Shown here in pieces: positions 39,087 through 48,158 of a DNA stretch of 64,000 bases. The stretch covers positions 372,001-436,000 of the forward strand of contig NZ_BNBM01000005.1 of the NCBI RefSeq assembly GCF_014655715.1, given 5' to 3'. The translations under genes and the position numbers were made by a program. How positions within the stretch are numbered: position 1 is the stretch's first letter; each line of letters opens with the position of its first letter. The notes under the pieces were generated by a model that saw nothing but the letters and a program-made list of their open reading frames with translations, was not told the origin of the DNA and searched no databases. The stretch comes from Streptomyces lanatus. Its GTDB lineage: Bacteria > Actinomycetota > Actinomycetes > Streptomycetales > Streptomycetaceae.

Positions 39087-41057
39087 ATGACGCACCTCCG
39101 TAGCAAGCGCTTGCCGAGATTCGCCGGCAGAACCGCCGCCGCAGTCCTGGGGCTCGTCGCCGCCCTGGGGCTGGGCGCGATCGGCGAGGCGAAGGCCGAT
39201 GCCCCTTCGGATTCCGTCGGCCGCTGGAGCGACCGGGCGCACGGCTTCGCCTCCCTCGCCGGCGGCACGACCGGCGGGGCGGGCGGCAAGGTCGTCACCG
39301 TCACCGACCAGGCCGCCCTCGCCAAGTACGCGGCCGCGCCCGAGCCGTACGTCATCCGGGTCCAGGGCGCGATCACCGCCCAGCCCTTCGGCGCGAACAT
39401 CACCGTCGCCTCGGACAAGACGATCGTCGGGGTCGGCACGGGCGGGGAGCTGGTGCAGGGCGAGTTCCATCTCGAACCCGGCACGCACAACGTGGTCATC
39501 CGCAACATGACGATCCGCGACTCGGCGATCGAGGGCAACTGGGACTGCAAGGACACCGACTTCGACGGTATCCAGATGGACTCCGTCCACCATGTGTGGG
39601 TCGACCACAACAGGTTCTCGAACATCTGCGACGGCCAGCTCGACGTCCGCAAGGACAGTGAGTACGTGACCGTCTCCTACAACCGGTTCGAGAACAACAA
39701 CAAGACCTTCGGCCTGGGCTGGACGACCAACGTCAGGACCCAGATCACGGTCGACCACAACCTCTTCGCCCACACCAAGCAGCGCAACCCCTCGATCGAC
39801 AACGCCGCCTACGCGCACCTCTACAACAACTACCTGACCGCGCAGACGGACCCGGGCGACCCGGTGTGGACGTACGGCAACTGGTCGCGCGGCCGGACGA
39901 AGATGGTCATCGAGAACAGCTACTACCGCGACGTCCAGCATCCCTATCAGGCCGACACCACCGCGGAGTTGGTGCAGCGCGGGTCGATCCTGAAGAACAC
40001 GACGGGCAGGCACGACGAGTGGGGCGCCGCCTTCGAACCGCGGGACTTCTACGACTACCGGCTGGACCCGGCCGCCGCCGTGCCCGCCCTGGTCACCCGG
40101 TTCTCCGGGCCGCAGAAGAACATCGGCGTGACCCTGCACGTCCCGGGCGACTATCCGACCGTGCAGTCGGCGGTGGACGCCGTGCCCGACGGGAACGCCG
40201 TGCCGGTGACGATCGCGGTGGCGCCGGGGACGTACCGCGAGAAGGTGTTCATCCCCGCGAACAAGCCGCACATCGCGCTCCAGGGGACCGGACGGGACCG
40301 CTCCGACACCGTCGTCGTCTTCGACACGCCCGCCGCGTACGGGGGTTCGACGGGGAGCGCGACCGTACGGATTGCCGCGAACGACGTCACCGCGCGCAAT
40401 CTCACCTTCAGCAACGACTTCGACGAGGCCGCGCACGAGCTGAACGGTGAGCAGGCGCTGGCGATGAAGACGACGGGGGACCGGATCGTCTTCGAGGACG
40501 TCGCGTTTCTGGGTAATCAGGACACGTTGATGACCGACAGTCCGAAGCTGGATGTGATCAGTCGGGTGTACGTCCGCGACTCCTATATCGAGGGCGACGT
40601 CGATTTCATCTACGGCCGGGCGACCACCGTCATCGAGCGGTCCGTGATCCGGGCGCTGAGCCGGGGCTCGTACAGCAACAACGGCTACATCACCGCCGCG
40701 TCGACCTGGACGGGCAACCTGTACGGGTTTCTGATCACCGACTCGAAGATCGTGAGCGACGCGCCCGCCGGGACGTTCCATCTGGGGCGGCCCTGGCATC
40801 CGGGCGGTGAGCCCGCGGCGGTCGCGCAGGTGCTGATCCGGAACACCGAGTTGCCGGCCGCGATCAAGTCCTCGCCGTGGACCGACATGAGCGGGTTCTC
40901 GTGGAAGGACGCGCGGTTCACCGAGTACCGGAACTTCGGGCCCGGTGCCGCCGTGACCGGGGACCGGCCGCAGATGAGTGCGGACCAGGCGCGGGAGCAC
41001 ACCGTCGCCGAGTACCTCCGGGGTGCGGACGGCTGGGCGCCGTATGCCCGCCATTAA
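39087..41057 (+). CDS. Bifunctional pectate lyase (PL1) - pectin methylesterase (CE8)
   Basis: 656 residues. Signal peptide about 1-38 (...AKADAPSD). PL1 module about 45-345: GFASLAGGTTGGAGG, VHHVWVDHNRFSNICDGQLDV, VSYNRFENNNKTFGLGW, HTKQRNPSIDNAAYAHLYNN. CE8 module about 350-656: VPGDYPTVQSAVDAVP, GEQALAMKT, GNQDTLMTD, IEGDVDFIYGRAT and LGRPW, giving both catalytic Asp residues and the Arg. One secreted protein can therefore remove methyl esters and cleave the de-esterified chain. Starts 47 bases after the GH43 gene. In the PL1 half the usual RxPRxR block reads KQRNPSID, so the lyase residue set is slightly unusual. Confidence 0.92.
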   Translation: MTHLRSKRLPRFAGRTAAAVLGLVAALGLGAIGEAKADAPSDSVGRWSDRAHGFASLAGGTTGGAGGKVVTVTDQAALAKYAAAPEPYVIRVQGAITAQPFGANITVASDKTIVGVGTGGELVQGEFHLEPGTHNVVIRNMTIRDSAIEGNWDCKDTDFDGIQMDSVHHVWVDHNRFSNICDGQLDVRKDSEYVTVSYNRFENNNKTFGLGWTTNVRTQITVDHNLFAHTKQRNPSIDNAAYAHLYNNYLTAQTDPGDPVWTYGNWSRGRTKMVIENSYYRDVQHPYQADTTAELVQRGSILKNTTGRHDEWGAAFEPRDFYDYRLDPAAAVPALVTRFSGPQKNIGVTLHVPGDYPTVQSAVDAVPDGNAVPVTIAVAPGTYREKVFIPANKPHIALQGTGRDRSDTVVVFDTPAAYGGSTGSATVRIAANDVTARNLTFSNDFDEAAHELNGEQALAMKTTGDRIVFEDVAFLGNQDTLMTDSPKLDVISRVYVRDSYIEGDVDFIYGRATTVIERSVIRALSRGSYSNNGYITAASTWTGNLYGFLITDSKIVSDAPAGTFHLGRPWHPGGEPAAVAQVLIRNTELPAAIKSSPWTDMSGFSWKDARFTEYRNFGPGAAVTGDRPQMSADQAREHTVAEYLRGADGWAPYARH

Positions 41058-41129
41058 GCGCCCCTTTGATCTCCCTTTGACCCCCACAACTCCATAGCTC
41101 CGCTGGATCCAGAAGAAGAGAGCCGACCA

Positions 41130-42479
41130 ATGAAGATCAGCATCCGCAGAAGCAGGCGTGCCGCCATGGCCGTCGCCCTCGGGTCCGTCCTCGCCCTGAC
41201 CGCCACCGCCTGTGGCGACGACGGCAGCAGCGCGGGCGGCGACAAGGGCGCCGAGGGCAGTGGCACCGGGAAGATCGTCTTCTGGGACAACAACGGCGGT
41301 GTCCGCACCGACATCTGGAAGGAGGTCATCGCCGACTTCGAGAAGGCCAACCCCGACATCAAGGTCGAGTACGTCGGGATCCCGTCCACCGACTACCAGT
41401 CCAAGGTCGACACCGCCATCCAGGGCGGCGGCCTGCCCGACGTCGGCGGAGTCGGCGCGGCGATGCTCGCCGGGTTCGCGGCGCAGAACGCGCTGGAGCC
41501 GCTGGACGACCGGCTCGCCAAGTCCTCCCTCAACGGCAAGCTCAACAAGGACATGGTCACCTCGCTGACGGCCGCCGGCGGCGGGGACGGCAAGCTGTAC
41601 TCGATTCCGACCTCCGCGAACAACGGGGTGCTGTACTACCGCACCGATCTGTTCAAGAAGGCCGGTCTTGCGGAGCCGACGACATGGGACAACTTCTACG
41701 CGGCGGCGGAGAAGCTCACCAACTCCGGTAAGAACGAGTTCGGTTACACCATTCGTGGTGGGTCCGGGTCGATCGCGCAGGCGTTGGATGCCATGTACGG
41801 GCAGTCGGGAATCACCTCCTTCTGGGACTCCAGTGGTGAGAAGACGACCGTCAACGACCCCAAGAACGTGGCCGCGCTGGAGAAGTACGCCGGGCTGTAC
41901 AAGAAGGTCACTCCGGCCGCCGACCTCAACAACGACTTCACCAAGATGGTCGCCCAGTGGGATTCCGGCACGATCGGGATGCTGAACCACAACCTGGGGT
42001 CGTACCAGGACCATGTGAAGGCGTTGGGGACGGAGAAGTTCCGGGGGATTCCGCAGCCGGTCGGTTCCGGTGGCAAGCGGGTTCAGGTGTCCAACCCCGT
42101 TGACGGGATGGGGCTGTTCAAGAGTTCCAAGAACAAGGACGCCGCGTGGAAGTTCATCGAGTTCGCCACCTCGCACGAGGAGAACTCGAAGTTCAATGAG
42201 GCCGCGGGGCAGGTTCCTTCGAACAACGAGGCCGCGAAGGATGCGTGGATCTCGAAGGCCGAGCCCACGAAGCTGGCTGCTGCCGCGTTGACCGATGGGT
42301 CCACGTCGATTGTGCAGTTGCCTTACTACCTGCCGGACTGGAACACGATCTCCAAGGCCGACAACGAGCCCAACTTCCAGAAGGTGCTCAACGGGGACAT
42401 GAAGGCGAAGGAATTCCTCGACACGATGGCTGGGCAGTTGAATGAGGCTCAGGCTGAGTGGAAGTCGCGTAACGGTTGA
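41130..42479 (+). CDS. Sugar-binding lipoprotein of ABC importer (pectin island)
   Basis: 449 residues; lipoprotein signal ending LTATAC. Family-1 solute-binding pattern: KIVFWDNNGGVRTDIWKEVIADFEKANPDIKVEYVG, YYRTDLFKKAGLAEPTTWDNFYAAAEKL, MGLFKSSKNKDAAWKFIEFATS. It lies in the middle of the pectinase genes, 7 kb downstream of the permeases at 32298 and 33230, and no other permease pair is nearby, so they probably form one importer. Late in the gene, codon use becomes less GC-biased (e.g. GGTTCC, GTTGAC), a mild local oddity. Confidence 0.88.
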   Translation: MKISIRRSRRAAMAVALGSVLALTATACGDDGSSAGGDKGAEGSGTGKIVFWDNNGGVRTDIWKEVIADFEKANPDIKVEYVGIPSTDYQSKVDTAIQGGGLPDVGGVGAAMLAGFAAQNALEPLDDRLAKSSLNGKLNKDMVTSLTAAGGGDGKLYSIPTSANNGVLYYRTDLFKKAGLAEPTTWDNFYAAAEKLTNSGKNEFGYTIRGGSGSIAQALDAMYGQSGITSFWDSSGEKTTVNDPKNVAALEKYAGLYKKVTPAADLNNDFTKMVAQWDSGTIGMLNHNLGSYQDHVKALGTEKFRGIPQPVGSGGKRVQVSNPVDGMGLFKSSKNKDAAWKFIEFATSHEENSKFNEAAGQVPSNNEAAKDAWISKAEPTKLAAAALTDGSTSIVQLPYYLPDWNTISKADNEPNFQKVLNGDMKAKEFLDTMAGQLNEAQAEWKSRNG

Positions 42480-42522
42480 GAGATCGGTTGCTTTGCTGCG
42501 TGGCCGGCTGCGGGTCTTTTGT

Positions 42523-42550
42523 GGCTGGTCGCGCAGTTCCCCGCGCCCCT
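42523..42550. repeat. Interspersed Streptomyces repeat, short form
   Basis: GGCTGGTCGCGCAGTTCC followed by CCGCGCCCCT, the core ends of the repeat seen at 4023 and 34223 without the central CATATGGA section. It lies in the 94-base gap between the binding-protein and CE12 genes. Confidence 0.75.
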
Positions 42551-42573
42551 AGAGGTTAGAAAGGTGCACGGTC

Positions 42574-43371
42574 TTGTCACTTACCCGTAGACAGGTTACT
42601 GCGGCCATGATCGCCGCCGTTCCTCTCGCCCTTTCGGGCATCGGAACCGCCCAGGCCAGCCAGCGCCGCCGCACCCTCTACATCGCCGGTGATTCCACCG
42701 CCGCCCAGAAATACGCCGATGCCGCCCCCGAAACCGGGTGGGGCATGGCACTCCCCTTCTTCCTTCACCGGGACCTTCCCGTCTCCAATCACGCGGTGAA
42801 CGGACGTAGTTCCAAGAGCTTCGTAGATGAAGGGCGGCTGGACGTCATTCTTGCCGCCATCCAGCCCGGCGATCTCCTCCTCATCCAGTTCGCGCACAAC
42901 GACGAGAAGAAGGACGACCCCACCCGGTACACCGAGCCCTGGTCGACGTATCAGGACTATCTACGGCTGTACGTCGAGGGCGCGCGGGCGCGTGGGGCCC
43001 GGCCAGTCCTGGCGACGGCCGTCGAACGCCGCAGGTTCGACGCGGGCGGCAACGCCGTGCCGACCCACGGCGACTATCCGGCGGCGATGCGCGCGCTCGC
43101 GCAGGAGGAGCGGGTCTCGCTGCTCGACCTTCAGGCGCTGTCGCTCGCGCTGTGGCAGGAGCTCGGGGTCGAGGGGACGAAGACGTACTTCAACTGGACC
43201 GCCACCGAACAGGACAACACGCACTTCAATCCGCCGGGCGCCATCGCCGTGGCGCGGCTCGTCGCGCGGGAGCTGGTGCGCACGCGTGTGCTGGCCGCGC
43301 GGGACGTGTGCCGGCTGGACGACGAGATCCCGGAGAGCTGGATCACCTGGCCGCAGGCCATCACCGCCTGA
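42574..43371 (+). CDS. Rhamnogalacturonan acetylesterase (CE12, SGNH hydrolase)
   Basis: 265 residues from TTG 42574, with AAAGG upstream. Twin-arginine signal (LTRRQVTAAMIAAVPLALSG) ending near AQA. SGNH blocks: nucleophile Ser in IAGDSTAAQKY, Gly in NGRSSKSF, Asn in QFAHNDEKKDDP, and Asp-His in DNTHFNPPG. GWGMALPFFL and the TYFNWT stretch are characteristic of CE12 enzymes. It removes acetyl groups from the rhamnogalacturonan backbone outside the cell and so exposes pectin to lyases. Tat export implies folding in the cytoplasm before secretion. Confidence 0.92.
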   Translation: MSLTRRQVTAAMIAAVPLALSGIGTAQASQRRRTLYIAGDSTAAQKYADAAPETGWGMALPFFLHRDLPVSNHAVNGRSSKSFVDEGRLDVILAAIQPGDLLLIQFAHNDEKKDDPTRYTEPWSTYQDYLRLYVEGARARGARPVLATAVERRRFDAGGNAVPTHGDYPAAMRALAQEERVSLLDLQALSLALWQELGVEGTKTYFNWTATEQDNTHFNPPGAIAVARLVARELVRTRVLAARDVCRLDDEIPESWITWPQAITA

Positions 43372-43402
43372 CCACCCCGATCGCAGGAAAAGGAACCGCA
43401 CC

Positions 43403-44716
43403 ATGAACACATCCGTATGGCATGGGCATGGCAAAACCACGGCCACTGTGCTGGTCGGCTGCACCGCGCTCCTTCTCGGTCTCACCGGCACCACCGCCCA
43501 GGCCGGGCCCCGCGATCTCGGCCGGCAGGTCCTGGGCGCGAACGACGGCTGGGGGTCGGAGGGCGCCGGGACGACCGGTGGGTCGGCCGCCGACGCCGAG
43601 CATGTCTACACCGTCACCACCTGGGCCGAGTTCAAGGCCGCGCTGAAGGACGGCGGTGACGCGCCGAAGATCATCAAGGTCAAGGGCATGATCGACGCCG
43701 TCTCCGAGGGCTGCGAGGCCTTCGTCACCGGCGGTTACGACTTCCAGCAGTACCTCAAGGACTACGACCCGGCCGTCTACGGCAACGACGAGGTCGCCAA
43801 GGGTCCGCAGGAGGACGCACGGGTCGCATCCATGGCCAACCAGGACTCGGCGATCAAGGCCAACGTCCCCAGCAACACCACCATCGTCGGCGTCGGCAAG
43901 GACTCCGGCATCCTCGGCGGCAGCCTCCAGATCAAGGGCGTCTCGAACGTCATCATGCGCAACCTCACCATCGAGGCCCCGCTCGACTGCTTCCCCAAGT
44001 GGGATCCCACCGACGACAACAAGACCGGGAACTGGAACTCCGAGTACGACGCCGTGGTCGTCTACGGCACCGACCATGTGTGGCTCGACCACAACACGTT
44101 CACCGACGGGCGCTACCCCGACAGCGAGCGGCCGGTCTACTTCGGCAAGAGGTTCCAGCAGCACGACGGACTGACGGACATCGTGCGCGGCTCCAACTAC
44201 GTGACCGTGTCCTGGAACCGCTACCAGGACCACGACAAGAACATGCTGATCGGCAACGGCGACGGCCTCGCCACCACCGACGGCGGCAAGCTCAAGGTCA
44301 CCATGCACCACAACCGCTTCGAGGGCATCCTCCAGCGCTCCCCGCGCGTGCGGTTCGGCCAGGTCGACGTCTACAACAACCACTACGTGGTGACCGAGGA
44401 ACAGAAGGACGACTACTACATCTTCGGCGTCGGTATCTCCTCGCAGCTCCACGCCACCGACAACGCCGTCTCGCTGCCGGCCGGCGCGAGCGTCGGCAAG
44501 GTCCTGAAGAAGTGGAACGAGTCGCCGCTGACCGCCGAGAACAACTACGTCAACGGCAAGCTGACGGACCTCATCGCCGTCCACAACGCCGAGATCCCGG
44601 AGGAGACCCTCCAGGCCGGCGCCGGCTGGAAGCCGACCCTGCGGACGAAGGTCGACAGCCCCAAGGCGCTGCCGGGGATCGTCAACCGCTGCGCGGGCGC
44701 CGGCCGCCTGCACTGA
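43403..44716 (+). CDS. Secreted pectate lyase (PL1)
   Basis: 437 residues from ATG 43403 (AAAGGAAC upstream). Signal peptide to about TAQAG. Catalytic beta-helix: LGANDGWGSEGAGTTGGSA, DHVWLDHNTFTDGRYPDSE, SWNRYQDHDKNMLIGNGD, and RSPRVRFGQVDVYNNHYV with the catalytic Arg. It is co-linear with the enzyme at 34126 over its whole mature length (same GPQEDAR, TLR/HTK end blocks), indicating a duplication within the island, but it lacks the repeat-encoded insert. Acts on de-esterified polygalacturonate. Followed after 56 bases by a pectinesterase gene. Confidence 0.93.
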   Translation: MNTSVWHGHGKTTATVLVGCTALLLGLTGTTAQAGPRDLGRQVLGANDGWGSEGAGTTGGSAADAEHVYTVTTWAEFKAALKDGGDAPKIIKVKGMIDAVSEGCEAFVTGGYDFQQYLKDYDPAVYGNDEVAKGPQEDARVASMANQDSAIKANVPSNTTIVGVGKDSGILGGSLQIKGVSNVIMRNLTIEAPLDCFPKWDPTDDNKTGNWNSEYDAVVVYGTDHVWLDHNTFTDGRYPDSERPVYFGKRFQQHDGLTDIVRGSNYVTVSWNRYQDHDKNMLIGNGDGLATTDGGKLKVTMHHNRFEGILQRSPRVRFGQVDVYNNHYVVTEEQKDDYYIFGVGISSQLHATDNAVSLPAGASVGKVLKKWNESPLTAENNYVNGKLTDLIAVHNAEIPEETLQAGAGWKPTLRTKVDSPKALPGIVNRCAGAGRLH

Positions 44717-44772
44717 CCCACCCCCGCCGGGCCGGGGCGCGCAGCCCCGGCCCACTGCGAAGGAGCACCCGC

Positions 44773-45903
44773 ATGCCCTCGCCCCACCTTCGACTCCCCC
44801 TGCCCAGACGGCGGTTCCTCACCGCGAGCGCCGCCATCGGAGCCGCCCTCGCGCTGGCCTCCGCCCCCGCGCGAGCCGCCACCCGACCGCGCCCGTTCGG
44901 CCGCTACGGCGCCCCGGCCGCGCGCCTCACCCCGCAGACCCTGTACGTCGACGCCTCAGGACACGGCGACTTCACCTCCGTCCAGGCCGCCGTCACCGCC
45001 GCGACCGGCAGCGGCTGGACGCTCGTCATCGCACCGGGCACCTACCGGGAGACGGTCGCCGTCGACCCCGGCCGTACGGAGATGACCTGGCTCGGCGCCG
45101 GAGACGACCCGCGTGATGTCGTCATCGTCTACGACAACGCCGCCGGCACCCCCAAGCCCGGCGGCGGCACCTACGGCACCACCGGCTCCGCCACCACTCT
45201 CGTCCAGGCGCCCGGTTTCACCGCCCACCGCATCACCTTCGCCAACGACTGGCTGCGCGCCGACCACCCCGGCGTCAGCGGCACCCAGGCCGTCGCCATC
45301 AAGGTGCAGGGCGACCGGTCCGCGTTCCACCGCTGCCGCTTCCTCGGCCACCAGGACACCCTGTACGCCGACTCGATGGCCCTGACCGCCTTCGCCCGCC
45401 AGTACTTCGCGCACTGCTATGTGGAGGGTGACGTCGACTTCGTCTTCGGCCGGGCCACGGCCGTGTACGAGCACTGCCACTTCCGGACCCTGACCCGGAC
45501 CGACCTCACCTCGGCCCCGTACGGCTTCGTACTCGCGCCCGCGACGGCGGGCGCCAACCCGCGCGGCTATCTGGTGACGGACAGCCGTGTCACCAGCGAA
45601 GCCCCGGACGCCTACTACAAACTCGCCCGCCCCTGGGTCCCCAGCTCCGACACCACCGCCCACCCGTCGCTCACCGTCCGCGACACCCACCTCGGCCCCG
45701 GCATCGACGTGGTCGCGCCCTACGCCAACATGTCGGACAGCTTCCCTTGGCAGGAGCAGCGTTTCGCCGAGTACCGCAACACCGGGCCGGGAGCCCGCGT
45801 CACCGTCCCGGAGAACCGGCCTCAACTCACCGCCGTACAGGCCGAGTCGGCGACCCGCGAGACGTACCTCGGCGACTGGGCGCCCTGGCGGGAGGGCTGC
45901 TGA
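44773..45903 (+). CDS. Pectinesterase (CE8), Tat-exported
   Basis: 376 residues; RRRFLTASAAIGAALALAS is a twin-arginine signal cleaved near ARA. CE8 blocks: DFTSVQAAVTAA, APGTYRETV, GTQAVAIKV, GHQDTLYAD, VEGDVDFVFGRAT and LARPW (Arg kept). The two catalytic Asp residues are in QDT and DVDF. It demethylates homogalacturonan, making substrate for the lyases alongside. The next gene is a second CE8 enzyme starting one base after this stop, with similar sequence throughout (FANDWLRADHP in both, FRTL, YANM/YTNM), a clear tandem duplication. Confidence 0.93.
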   Translation: MPSPHLRLPLPRRRFLTASAAIGAALALASAPARAATRPRPFGRYGAPAARLTPQTLYVDASGHGDFTSVQAAVTAATGSGWTLVIAPGTYRETVAVDPGRTEMTWLGAGDDPRDVVIVYDNAAGTPKPGGGTYGTTGSATTLVQAPGFTAHRITFANDWLRADHPGVSGTQAVAIKVQGDRSAFHRCRFLGHQDTLYADSMALTAFARQYFAHCYVEGDVDFVFGRATAVYEHCHFRTLTRTDLTSAPYGFVLAPATAGANPRGYLVTDSRVTSEAPDAYYKLARPWVPSSDTTAHPSLTVRDTHLGPGIDVVAPYANMSDSFPWQEQRFAEYRNTGPGARVTVPENRPQLTAVQAESATRETYLGDWAPWREGC

Positions 45904-45904
45904 C

Positions 45905-46930
45905 ATGCGCAGGCGAGCCCTTCTCGCTGCCGGTGTCGCCGGAGCACTGACCGGTGCCGCCACCCCGGCGTTCGCTATCGGTCACCGCGTCCTGCACGTC
46001 CGCCCCGGCGACTCCGTGCAGGCGGCCGTGGACCGCGTCACCGGGCCCGGCTGGACGATCGTCGTGCACCCGGGGACGTATCGCGAGGTCATTCAAGTAC
46101 CAATAAGTACACGCGAGTTGACCTTGCGCGGTGCCACCCGCGACCCGCGCGATGTCGTCATCGTGTACGACAACGCCAACGGCACCCCGAAGCCCGACGG
46201 CTCCGGCACCTACGGCACCGCCGGTTCCGCCACCTTCAGCTCGGCGGCGCCCGGGCTCACCGTCCGCGATCTGACCCTGGCCAACGACTGGCTGCGCGCC
46301 GACCACCCGGACATCACGGGGACGCAGGCCGTCGCCGCGTACGTCACCGGCGACCGGACCCACTTCGAGAACGTCCGTCTCCTCGCCCACCAGGACACCC
46401 TCTTCGTCGACACGACCGCGCTGGACGCTTTCGACCGGCAGTACTTCCACCACTGCTACATCGAAGGCGACGTCGACTTCGTCTTCGGGCGGGCCACGGC
46501 CGTCTTCGAGGACTGCCACTTCCGCACGCTCCGGCGCGATGTGGACTTCACCCCCAAGGGCATGGTCTTCGCCCCGTCCACCGCCCGCGCCAACCCGCAC
46601 GGCATCCTGGCGGTCCGCTCCCGCATCACCTCCGGCGCCGAGGACGGGGCGTACAAGCTGGCGCGGCCCTGGGTGCCGACGTACGAGACCACCGCCTGGC
46701 CGTCTCTCGTCGTGCGGGACACCCGGATCGGGCCGGGGATCGACGCGGCGGCGCCGTACACGAACATGCGTGAGCAGTATCCGTGGCAGAGCATGCGGTT
46801 CCGGGAGTATCGCAACAGCGGTCCGGGCGCGGTCGTGACGGTTCCGGAGAACCGGCCTCAACTCGCCCTAGCGGAAGCCGAGTTGTATACCGTGCGGGCC
46901 TATCTCGGTGGGTGGCGGCCGTATGCGTAG
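45905..46930 (+). CDS. Pectinesterase (CE8), second tandem copy
   Basis: 341 residues. Short twin-arginine-like signal (MRRRALLAAGVAGALTG, cleavage near AFA). CE8 blocks: GDSVQAAVDRV, HPGTYREVI, GTQAVAAYV, AHQDTLFVD, IEGDVDFVFGRAT, LARPW. The GKM-type lysine after GTQAVA present in the neighbour is replaced by Tyr. A short AT-richer stretch at about 46090-46110 (CAAGTACCAATAAGTACACG) interrupts otherwise uniform GC-rich codons and replaces the DPGRTEMTW section of the neighbour. It overlaps the next gene by eight bases, so secretion enzymes are translationally coupled. Confidence 0.92.
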   Translation: MRRRALLAAGVAGALTGAATPAFAIGHRVLHVRPGDSVQAAVDRVTGPGWTIVVHPGTYREVIQVPISTRELTLRGATRDPRDVVIVYDNANGTPKPDGSGTYGTAGSATFSSAAPGLTVRDLTLANDWLRADHPDITGTQAVAAYVTGDRTHFENVRLLAHQDTLFVDTTALDAFDRQYFHHCYIEGDVDFVFGRATAVFEDCHFRTLRRDVDFTPKGMVFAPSTARANPHGILAVRSRITSGAEDGAYKLARPWVPTYETTAWPSLVVRDTRIGPGIDAAAPYTNMREQYPWQSMRFREYRNSGPGAVVTVPENRPQLALAEAELYTVRAYLGGWRPYA

Positions 46931-48158
46931 GGTGGCCGCCCTCCTCGTCTGCCTGTCCTTCCTCTGGCCCGTCCAGGCCTCGGCCGCCACCGACCAGGAG
47001 CCCGTCGGCTGGGGGACTGGCACCACGGGCGGTGCGGGTGGCGCGACCTGGACTGTGCGCACCCGTGCCGAGCTCAAGGAGGCCCTCGCGAACGACGGCG
47101 ACCCGGCCGCGCGCAAGGTGATCCGGGTCGTCGGTGACATCGACGGGCATGAGGCGGCGGACGGTTCGCTGCTCGGGGAGCAGGACTACGCGCCCGGGTA
47201 CGACCTCGCCCAGTACATGTCCTGTTTCGGGGAGGACGGGGCCGAGTGGTCGGACACCCGGTACGAGTACTGCAAGCGGCAGCGGCAGCTGCGTCAGACG
47301 GGGTCGAACAACGAGAAGGCGCAGATCCAGCTGACCGTGCCGAGCAACACCACGCTGGTGGGGGTCGGCGCCGACGCGCGGCTCCTCGGTGTCTTCCTGA
47401 CCGTCAACACCGGCACGAACATCGTGATCAGGAACCTTCGACTCGAAGCGCCGGTCGACCACTTCACGACCTGGGCCCCTGATGACGGCTGGAACGCCCG
47501 CTTCGACGCGCTGACCGTGATCACCGGCAGGAACATCTGGATCGACCACTGCGCCTTCACCGACGGCCGCTTCCCAGACCGTTCCGCACCCCTCGGATTC
47601 CACGGCGAGCGCGTCCAGCGGCACGACGGGCTGCTCGACATCGAGGACGGCTCCGACTTCATCACCGTCTCCGACAGCCGTTTCGACGACCATGACAAGG
47701 CGGTCCTGATCGGGTCCGGGGACGGGCGCGGTGACCGGGACCGGGGGCATCTGAAGGTGACCTTCGTCCGGAACCTGTTCGACGACATCGTGCAGCGCGC
47801 ACCGCGCGTCCGCTTCGGGCAGGTGCACGTCCTAAACAACGTGTACCGGGGACGGGCCGCCGACCCTCTCTACGCCCTCGGCGTGGGGGTGGAGTCCGCG
47901 ATCTTCTCCGAGCGCAATGTGTTCCGGCACCGGCAGGCCCTCGCGGACTACGGCGGCGACCGCTTCCAGGACACCGGATCGTGGTTCGACGGCCACCCCG
48001 CCCGGCTGAACGAGCTGGCGACCGACCTCGGCCTCACGCCCGACGCCGGCTGGGACCCCGCCGACGTCTACGGCTACCGGCCCCTCAGGTCCGCGGCCGC
48101 GGTCGAGGCGTACGTCCTGCGGCACGCCGGTACGGGGAGAGCACATGGACATCCCTGA
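46923..48158 (+). CDS. Secreted pectate lyase (PL1), divergent member
   Basis: 411 residues from ATG 46923, overlapping the pectinesterase end. Signal peptide about 1-22 (VQASA). PL1 blocks: VGWGTGTTGGAGG, NIWIDHCAFTDGRFPD, SRFDDHDKAVLIGSGDG, RAPRVRFGQVHVLNN. Compared with the paralogues it has an extra section DLAQYMSCFGEDGAEWSDTRYEYCKRQRQLR containing two Cys, which could form a disulfide. It belongs to the same enzyme class but is more distant, suggesting a different pectin pattern or subsite preference. The 3' end overlaps the esterase gene by 14 bases. Confidence 0.9.
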   Translation: MRRVAALLVCLSFLWPVQASAATDQEPVGWGTGTTGGAGGATWTVRTRAELKEALANDGDPAARKVIRVVGDIDGHEAADGSLLGEQDYAPGYDLAQYMSCFGEDGAEWSDTRYEYCKRQRQLRQTGSNNEKAQIQLTVPSNTTLVGVGADARLLGVFLTVNTGTNIVIRNLRLEAPVDHFTTWAPDDGWNARFDALTVITGRNIWIDHCAFTDGRFPDRSAPLGFHGERVQRHDGLLDIEDGSDFITVSDSRFDDHDKAVLIGSGDGRGDRDRGHLKVTFVRNLFDDIVQRAPRVRFGQVHVLNNVYRGRAADPLYALGVGVESAIFSERNVFRHRQALADYGGDRFQDTGSWFDGHPARLNELATDLGLTPDAGWDPADVYGYRPLRSAAAVEAYVLRHAGTGRAHGHP

